Shown piece by piece: positions 4,204 through 8,853 of a DNA stretch of 8,853 bases. The stretch's first letter is position 1. Each line of letters starts with the position of its first letter. The DNA lies in assembly GCA_052173415.1 (NCBI GenBank), contig JBQMYQ010000052.1, positions 1-8,853 of the forward strand, given 5' to 3'. Source of the DNA: Wolinella sp052173415. GTDB lineage: Bacteria; Campylobacterota; Campylobacteria; Campylobacterales; Helicobacteraceae. A program made the translations under genes and the position numbers. The notes beneath the pieces were generated by a model. That model saw nothing but the letters and a program-made list of their open reading frames with translations, was not told where the DNA came from and made no database searches.

Positions 4204-6783
4204 ATGATAACGCAATTAACCCGAAAAATTTTTGGCACAAAAAATGACAAGCTGATTAAGAAATATCGCCAGAGGGCGCAAAAAATTAACGAGCTTGAGG
4301 CGAAATACCAGCTCATGGACGATGAGGCGTTAAAGGGTGCGTTTAGTGCGCTAAAAGCGAGTGTGCAAAGTGGAGAGAAAAGCTTAGATGATGTTTTGTC
4401 CGATTCCTTTGCGATTACCCGTGAGGCGAGCAAAAGAGTGCTTGGTATGCGCCATTTTGATGTGCAGCTCATCGGGGGAATGGTGCTCCATGAGGGCAAA
4501 ATCGCCGAGATGAAAACGGGTGAAGGAAAAACCCTCGTCGCCACGCTTGCCGTCGCGCTTAATGCGATGAATAAAGAGAGTGTGCATGTCGTTACCGTCA
4601 ATGACTATCTCGCGCGCAGGGACGCCGATGACATGGGTGTGCTGTATCGATTCCTCGGGTATAGCGTCGGGGTGATTACGAATGATTTGCAGAGCGATTC
4701 TGGGCGCTTAGAGCAGTATTCATGCGACATCGTCTATGGGACGAATAACGAATTTGGCTTTGATTACCTGCGCGACAATATGAAATATTCGCTCGAAGAA
4801 AAGGTGCAAAAACACCATGCGTTTGCGATTGTCGATGAAGTGGATTCGATTCTCATCGATGAGGCGCGCACTCCGCTCATCATCTCTGGACCTGCAAATC
4901 GTAAGCTTGACAACTACAAAATCGCAAACAAGGTCGCTCTCTCGCTTAAGAAAGAGGAGCATTTCAGTGTCGATGAGAAGAATCGCGTCATTTTGCTCAC
5001 TGAAGCGGGAATCGCCAAGGCTGAAGAGGGCTTTGGCGTGGATAATCTATACAGTATCGAAAACGCCATACTTTCGCATCATCTTGAGCAGGCTCTCAAG
5101 GCTAATCATCTCTTTGCGATTGACAAAGATTACGTCGTGCGCGATGGCGAGGTGATCATCGTCGATGAATTCACGGGGCGACTGAGCGAAGGGCGACGCT
5201 TCAGCGAGGGGCTACATCAGGCGTTAGAAGCCAAAGAGGGTGTGGAGATTAAAGAGGAATCACAGACGCTCGCGGATATTACGTTTCAAAACTACTTCAG
5301 ACTTTATGGAAAGCTCGCGGGCATGACGGGCACAGCACAGACTGAGGCGAGCGAATTTTTGCAAATTTACAATCTTGAAGTCGTCTCGATTCCCACGAAT
5401 GTCCCTGTCATGCGCAAGGATCTTAACGATCTTATCTACAAAACGGAGCGAGAAAAATTTAACGCCGTTATCCAAAAAATTAAAGAGTTGCATCAAAAAG
5501 GGCAGCCCGTGCTCGTAGGGACGGCTTCCATTGAGCGCAGTGAGCTGCTTCATTCGCTTTTGCAAAAAGAGCGGATTCCCCATACGGTGCTCAATGCCAA
5601 ACAGCACGCCAAAGAGGCAGAAATCATCAAAGATGCGGGCAGAAAGGGCGCGGTAACAATCGCTACGAATATGGCGGGGCGCGGGGTGGATATTAAAATT
5701 GATGATGAGATTCGCGAGCTTGGCGGACTTTGTATCATCGGCACGGAGCGGCATGAGAGCCGAAGAATCGACAATCAGCTTCGAGGTCGAAGCGGTCGTC
5801 AGGGCGATCCGGGCATGAGTCAATTCTATTTGAGTTTGGAAGATTCGCTCTTGCGTATTTTTGGCAGTGATAAGATCAAAAATATCATGGATAAGCTCGG
5901 ATTAGCCGAGGGCGAACACATCGAATCAACACTTGTCACGCGCTCGGTCGAGAACGCGCAAAAGAAGGTCGAGAGCCACTACTTTGAGACGCGAAAACAT
6001 CTGCTCGAATACGACGACGTGGCGAACGAGCAGCGAAAAGCGGTCTACAAATTCCGTAATGAGCTCTTGGATAAGGATTTTAACATCGCGCAAAAAATCA
6101 ATGACAACCGCCACGATAGCTTAGTGTATATGTTGGATCGGGCGGATATTTTGGAACATCTTGAGCACGAGGAATATGATTTAGAGCGACTTATAATGCT
6201 ATTAAACGAAGAGTATAACGTGCAAATCGCCAAAGAATCCCTACAAAATATGGACTACCACGCGCTACTAGAGATGAGTGAGAATATCATCAAGGAGAGC
6301 TATGAAGCGAAAATGAGTCTCGCTGATGAGGCGCAAAGACATGAGATTGAGAAGCTTATCTATTTGCAGGTGCTTGATAACCTCTGGCGAGAACACCTCT
6401 ATCTTATGGACAATCTAAAGACGGGAATCGGGCTGCGAGGCTATAACCAAAAAGACCCGCTGGTGGAGTATAAAAAGGAAAGCTACAACCTCTTTATGGA
6501 GCTCATCGACAATATTAAAATCAGCACAACTCGGGCTTTGCACAGCATTCAGCTACGAAGCAAAGAAGAACAAGACGAACAGCGCAAAGCCCAAGAAGAG
6601 GCGATGAAGCGACTGCTTCACGAGATGGAGAGTGAATCAAAAAGTAATCTGCATTTTAGTCATCAAGAAGAGCACGTTGAAGTCAAAGTAGCACGCAATG
6701 AGCCATGCCCATGCGGAAGTGGCAAAAAATATAAAAATTGTTGTGGTCGGAGTGGTCCAAAGAAGGGAATCTTCGCAAAATAA
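4204..6783 (+). CDS. secA: SecA, preprotein translocase motor ATPase
   Basis: The 859-residue ATPase that drives unfolded preproteins through SecYEG. Seen: an N-terminal helix opening ITQLTRKIFGTKND; Walker A MKTGEGKT (103-110); TVNDYLARRDA (131-141); Walker B VDEVDS (210-215) followed by the DEARTPLIISGP segment; the preprotein cross-linking and helical scaffold domains; helicase motifs ATNMAGRGVDIK and QLRGRSGRQGDPG in the second nucleotide-binding domain; and a C-terminal zinc tail with Cys 835, 837, 846 and 847 (CPCGSGKKYKNCC) for SecB or lipid contact. The frame is open back to GTG 4147, but ATG 4204 is preferred: family homology begins there and the likely promoter lies inside the extra 19 codons. 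Its ribosome site is poor (AAGG at 4189-4192, 11 nt away). Length agrees with H. pylori SecA (about 865). The stop overlaps the next gene by one base. Confidence 0.96.
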   Translation: MITQLTRKIFGTKNDKLIKKYRQRAQKINELEAKYQLMDDEALKGAFSALKASVQSGEKSLDDVLSDSFAITREASKRVLGMRHFDVQLIGGMVLHEGKIAEMKTGEGKTLVATLAVALNAMNKESVHVVTVNDYLARRDADDMGVLYRFLGYSVGVITNDLQSDSGRLEQYSCDIVYGTNNEFGFDYLRDNMKYSLEEKVQKHHAFAIVDEVDSILIDEARTPLIISGPANRKLDNYKIANKVALSLKKEEHFSVDEKNRVILLTEAGIAKAEEGFGVDNLYSIENAILSHHLEQALKANHLFAIDKDYVVRDGEVIIVDEFTGRLSEGRRFSEGLHQALEAKEGVEIKEESQTLADITFQNYFRLYGKLAGMTGTAQTEASEFLQIYNLEVVSIPTNVPVMRKDLNDLIYKTEREKFNAVIQKIKELHQKGQPVLVGTASIERSELLHSLLQKERIPHTVLNAKQHAKEAEIIKDAGRKGAVTIATNMAGRGVDIKIDDEIRELGGLCIIGTERHESRRIDNQLRGRSGRQGDPGMSQFYLSLEDSLLRIFGSDKIKNIMDKLGLAEGEHIESTLVTRSVENAQKKVESHYFETRKHLLEYDDVANEQRKAVYKFRNELLDKDFNIAQKINDNRHDSLVYMLDRADILEHLEHEEYDLERLIMLLNEEYNVQIAKESLQNMDYHALLEMSENIIKESYEAKMSLADEAQRHEIEKLIYLQVLDNLWREHLYLMDNLKTGIGLRGYNQKDPLVEYKKESYNLFMELIDNIKISTTRALHSIQLRSKEEQDEQRKAQEEAMKRLLHEMESESKSNLHFSHQEEHVEVKVARNEPCPCGSGKKYKNCCGRSGPKKGIFAK

Positions 6784-7994
6784 TGCGTAGAAATCAGCAG
6801 CTCGTTGCATTCTTAACTAGACGCTATTTGCGCTTTGATAAAAGTCAGCCATTCATTTCAATTACCGCGATTCTCGCGTTTTTGGGAGTGGCGATCGGAG
6901 TGATGGTGCTCATCGTTGCCATGGCGATTATGAATGGTTTTGATAAGGATTTTCAGCGCAAGCTTTTTACGATGAACTATCCGCTCACAATCTACCCGAA
7001 ATCCGCTTATGGCGTGAATGACGAACTTCTAGCGCAGCTTGAGGCGCGATTCCCGCACTTACGATTCTCGCCGTTTTTGCGCGCACAAGCCATCTCCAAA
7101 AAGGGCGATTCCATGGAGGGAATGCTACTTTTTGGCGTAGATTTTGAACGCGAAAAGCACATTAACGAAGTGCTTGCTCACGCCCTGCATGGAGTGGATT
7201 CCGTGGGGAAATTCGACCTGATCATCGGCAAAGAGCTCAAAGAAGAGTTGCTTCTTGAGCCCGGTTCCAAGCTTACGCTCATTTTTACACGACTTGAGCC
7301 CTCAGCCCTAGGGCTCGCCCCTATAATGAAGCGTTTTAGTATCCGCTCGTGGTTTCACTCTGGGCTCTCCGCGTATGATAAAACCTATGCTTTTGCCCCT
7401 ATCGAGGCGGTGCGAGCGATTAAAAATACGGCTGCGGGCTACTACAACGGGATACACATCTACACCGATGATCCGATGAATGAGATTAAGACGCTCGCCT
7501 CATGGCTTCCCAAAGATGCGGGAATCATAGGCTGGTGGCAGCAAAATGGCAATTTCTTCTCTGCACTGGAGCTGGAAAAACGCGCGCTTTTTATCGTGCT
7601 TTTGCTAATTATCCTCATCGCTTCACTCAATATCATCAGCTCACTGCTCATGACTGTGATGAATCGGCGACGTGAAATTGCGCTCCTGCTTACACTTGGT
7701 GCAAGCAAAGGGGAAATCAAGCGCACATTCTTTCGCTTGGGCAACACCATCGGACTAAGCGGAATCGCACTAGGAATCGCACTCGCAATGCTCTCTTTGT
7801 GGATTTTGGGCACATTTCCCATCATCTCGCTCCCCGCTGATGTCTATGGCAGCTCTAAGCTCCCCCTAGAGCTCTCGGCAATCGACTTTTTCATGATTGT
7901 CACAGGTAGCATCCTCATCGTCCTATTCTCTTCATACTATCCCGCACATCAAGCGACTAAAATCGACCCGCTCAGCGTGCTACGCAACGAATAA
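6783..7994 (+). CDS. LolC/LolE/LolF-family ABC transporter permease (lipoprotein release)
   Basis: A 403-residue inner-membrane permease of the MacB/FtsX superfamily that, with the ATPase LolD, extracts outer-membrane lipoproteins and passes them to LolA. Seen: an RRYLR amphipathic start; TM1 (about 25-50); a periplasmic domain of about 215 residues; TM2 (about 268-292); the cytoplasmic RRREIALLLTLGASKGEIKR coupling segment that contacts the ATPase; TM3 (about 320-345); TM4 (about 367-386); and the terminal P..QA..IDP...LR signature. The start is ATG 6783, sharing one base with the secA stop (TAATG). The frame is open to ATG 6738, but those 15 codons lie inside secA's zinc-tail coding sequence and precede the family start. 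There is no good ribosome site, so translation is probably coupled to secA. Only one such permease is seen, which fits a LolF-type homodimer; C, E or F cannot be settled here. Confidence 0.88.
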   Translation: MRRNQQLVAFLTRRYLRFDKSQPFISITAILAFLGVAIGVMVLIVAMAIMNGFDKDFQRKLFTMNYPLTIYPKSAYGVNDELLAQLEARFPHLRFSPFLRAQAISKKGDSMEGMLLFGVDFEREKHINEVLAHALHGVDSVGKFDLIIGKELKEELLLEPGSKLTLIFTRLEPSALGLAPIMKRFSIRSWFHSGLSAYDKTYAFAPIEAVRAIKNTAAGYYNGIHIYTDDPMNEIKTLASWLPKDAGIIGWWQQNGNFFSALELEKRALFIVLLLIILIASLNIISSLLMTVMNRRREIALLLTLGASKGEIKRTFFRLGNTIGLSGIALGIALAMLSLWILGTFPIISLPADVYGSSKLPLELSAIDFFMIVTGSILIVLFSSYYPAHQATKIDPLSVLRNE

Positions 7995-8075
7995 AACCGC
8001 TCTAAAAAACTAAGCGCAACACACACCGCACATCACGCGCCAAAAATTGCCCGCCAACGCATGTGTATCGGAGAC

Positions 8076-8333
8076 TTAAAGCACCATTTTCACTAGAGTG
8101 TGTGCCTGAAATTTTTGAAATATCTCATCACGCTTCTCCTTGCTCTCCACAAGAAGTTTGATGTTAAAGCTTTGATATTTACCCGTGCGGCTTTTATTTG
8201 ATGGGGTAAATTTATGCTCGCTCTCTAATATCTCAAAGCTCGCTAAACGCGCCTCTTCCTCGCTCTGCGTAATAATCGTGTAGCTCCATTCACATGGATA
8301 GCTAATCTCGGGCTCTCCCTCTAATATTTTCAC
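8076..8333 (-). CDS. DUF493 (YbeD/HP0495-like) family protein
   Basis: A small 85-residue soluble protein. Seen: the DUF493 pattern of an N-terminal ISYPCEWSYTII strand, a central charged helix, a KYQSFNIKLLVESKEKRDEIF stretch (the conserved Y.S.....V.S...R..I motif) and a short final strand, which together form a small ferredoxin-like fold. Family members include E. coli YbeD and H. pylori HP0495; their molecular role is not known, and a regulatory small-ligand role is only suggested by the fold. The start is GTG (8333-8331), whose first bases overlap the ybgC stop in a GTGA arrangement, with a GGAGG site about 6 nt ahead inside the end of ybgC. It is the second gene of a two-gene operon, the same pairing as in H. 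pylori. It faces the permease gene across an 81-nt gap with no recognisable terminator. Confidence 0.85.
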   Translation of the reverse strand: MKILEGEPEISYPCEWSYTIITQSEEEARLASFEILESEHKFTPSNKSRTGKYQSFNIKLLVESKEKRDEIFQKFQAHTLVKMVL

Positions 8334-8710
8334 TCCTCTCCTCCAAATAGCGAGTAAAAATCCTCAGGGATTCTTGCTACCCTGCCCTCTTTGAGGCACG
8401 CAACCTCCACTTCAAGAATCGCCAGCTCCTTGCCCTCCGCGTCTCCTAATCGCACCTCCTGAAGCAATTTTAGCGATGCGCCACGAATTTCTATGGGAAT
8501 CGCCCCCACCCACACAAGATCCCCTAGCTTCGCAGGCGCTAAGAATCGAGCCTGAATATTTCGCACGACAAAGCTATAACCTCCGATTTCAGGCTTCATG
8601 CCACGTGCGAAAAAGAGCTCGCTTCGCGCCCGTTCGGCAAATTTTAAATAATTCGCATGATAAACAATCCCGCCACAATCGGTATCTTCATAATAGATTC
8701 GTATTTGCAT
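8330..8710 (-). CDS. ybgC: YbgC-type acyl-CoA thioesterase (hotdog fold)
   Basis: A 126-residue hotdog-fold thioesterase of the YbgC/4HBT group, cytoplasmic, hydrolysing acyl-CoA. Seen: the YYEDTDCGGIVYHANYLKF signature near the N terminus, with the expected catalytic Asp at residue 11, followed by the central ERAR helix and the beta strands of the fold. The H. pylori homologue (HP0496) is described as acting on long-chain acyl-CoA. The frame extends two codons further to GTG 8716, but ATG 8710 is preferred: AAGGAG at 8721-8716 lies exactly 5 nt before it, whereas GTG 8716 starts within that ribosome site. In E. coli ybgC belongs to the tol-pal operon; no tol or pal gene is seen here. It is followed directly by the DUF493 gene with a 4-nt overlap. 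Confidence 0.9.
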   Translation of the reverse strand: MQIRIYYEDTDCGGIVYHANYLKFAERARSELFFARGMKPEIGGYSFVVRNIQARFLAPAKLGDLVWVGAIPIEIRGASLKLLQEVRLGDAEGKELAILEVEVACLKEGRVARIPEDFYSLFGGEE

Positions 8711-8712
8711 TC

Positions 8713-8772
8713 TCACTCCTTGAGCGTCTCCAGATAAAACATCATTCTGACAATTCCTGCATAGTCTCCCAT
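8713..8772 (-). other. Very short ORF (19 codons) directly ahead of ybgC
   Basis: ATG at 8772-8770 opens a 19-codon frame beginning MGDYAGIVRMMFYLETLKE and closed by a TGA that overlaps the end of the ybgC ribosome site and stands 2 nt before its ATG. An in-frame TGA precedes it, so it is not the tail of a longer gene in this frame. No ribosome site is seen. It may be a coupled leader peptide or chance. Confidence 0.2.
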
Positions 8773-8779
8773 GGTAGCG

Positions 8780-8799
8780 ATCTTACCAGGTAATCTTAC
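8780..8799 (-). repeat. Tandem direct repeat GTAAGAT upstream of ybgC
   Basis: On the minus strand GTAAGAT occurs at 8799-8793 and again at 8786-8780, with 6 bases between (13-nt period, a little over one helical turn). It lies just downstream of an AATAAT (8814-8809) that could be a -10 box for ybgC. It may be a binding site for a regulator or coincidental. Confidence 0.25.
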
Positions 8800-8808
8800 T
8801 CACAATAC

Positions 8809-8814
8809 ATTATT
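8809..8814 (-). promoter_or_regulatory. Candidate -10 box (AATAAT) for ybgC-DUF493
   Basis: AATAAT on the minus strand matches TATAAT in 5 of 6 positions. It would start transcription near 8802, about 90 nt ahead of ybgC. No -35 hexamer is evident. The gene may equally be transcribed from further right, beyond the window. Confidence 0.25.
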
Positions 8815-8853
8815 TTGTTTGAGCGCGACATTCTACTTAAGACTAATAAATGC

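Noticed and set aside
5260..5823. 187-codon minus-strand ORF inside secA
   Set aside because: The longest shadow in the window, but it lies wholly opposite conserved SecA motifs and resembles no known protein.
7995..8075. Possible terminator between the convergent permease and DUF493 genes
   Set aside because: No stem of useful length followed by T on either strand was found in these 81 bases.
8717..8853. Possible tRNA or riboswitch upstream of ybgC
   Set aside because: No cloverleaf or recognisable aptamer core; only short repeats and a weak -10 box are visible.

Overview
The window looks like chromosomal DNA of a Helicobacteraceae member (Campylobacterota; Helicobacter or a close relative such as Wolinella). 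The class II DnaJ/CbpA - HspR - RarA order, the SecA sequence with its C-terminal zinc tail, the DUF493-YbgC pair and the RecB-like AddA all resemble Helicobacter pylori proteins I know from memory. Base composition looks intermediate, richer in G+C than H. pylori by eye, so the species is left open. In H. pylori these genes lie at several separate loci, as far as I recall.

Layout. (1) 1-726, minus: N-terminal 242 codons of an AddA/RecB-type helicase, running off the left edge. (2) 727-970: divergent control region with a promoter for addA, candidate promoter and HspR-like operator sequences for the heat-shock operon, and a hairpin followed by a T run. (3) 971-3573, plus: cbpA (co-chaperone), hspR (MerR-type heat-shock repressor), a 155-nt gap containing a possible 42-codon leader ORF, and rarA (AAA+ replication-fork ATPase). 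(4) 3560-4078, minus: lolA, tail-to-tail with rarA and overlapping it by 14 nt. (5) 4079-4203: divergent lolA/secA control region. (6) 4204-7994, plus: secA and a LolC/E/F-type permease joined by a TAATG stop/start. (7) 8076-8716, minus: ybgC thioesterase followed by a DUF493 protein with a 4-nt overlap. (8) 8717-8853: upstream region of ybgC with a tiny ORF and a direct repeat.

Functional themes: protein folding and its autoregulation (CbpA/HspR); DNA break and fork repair (AddA, RarA); and cell-envelope traffic, where SecA exports pre-lipoproteins across the inner membrane, the LolC/E/F permease extracts mature lipoproteins and LolA carries them through the periplasm. The ATPase LolD is not in this window.

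No tRNA, rRNA, CRISPR array, insertion sequence or phage gene was seen. Most of the window is ordinary core genome. The points worth a second look are the hspR-rarA gap, the cbpA promoter region, the start corrections for secA, the permease and ybgC, and a marked excess of the pentamer GAATC/GATTC.
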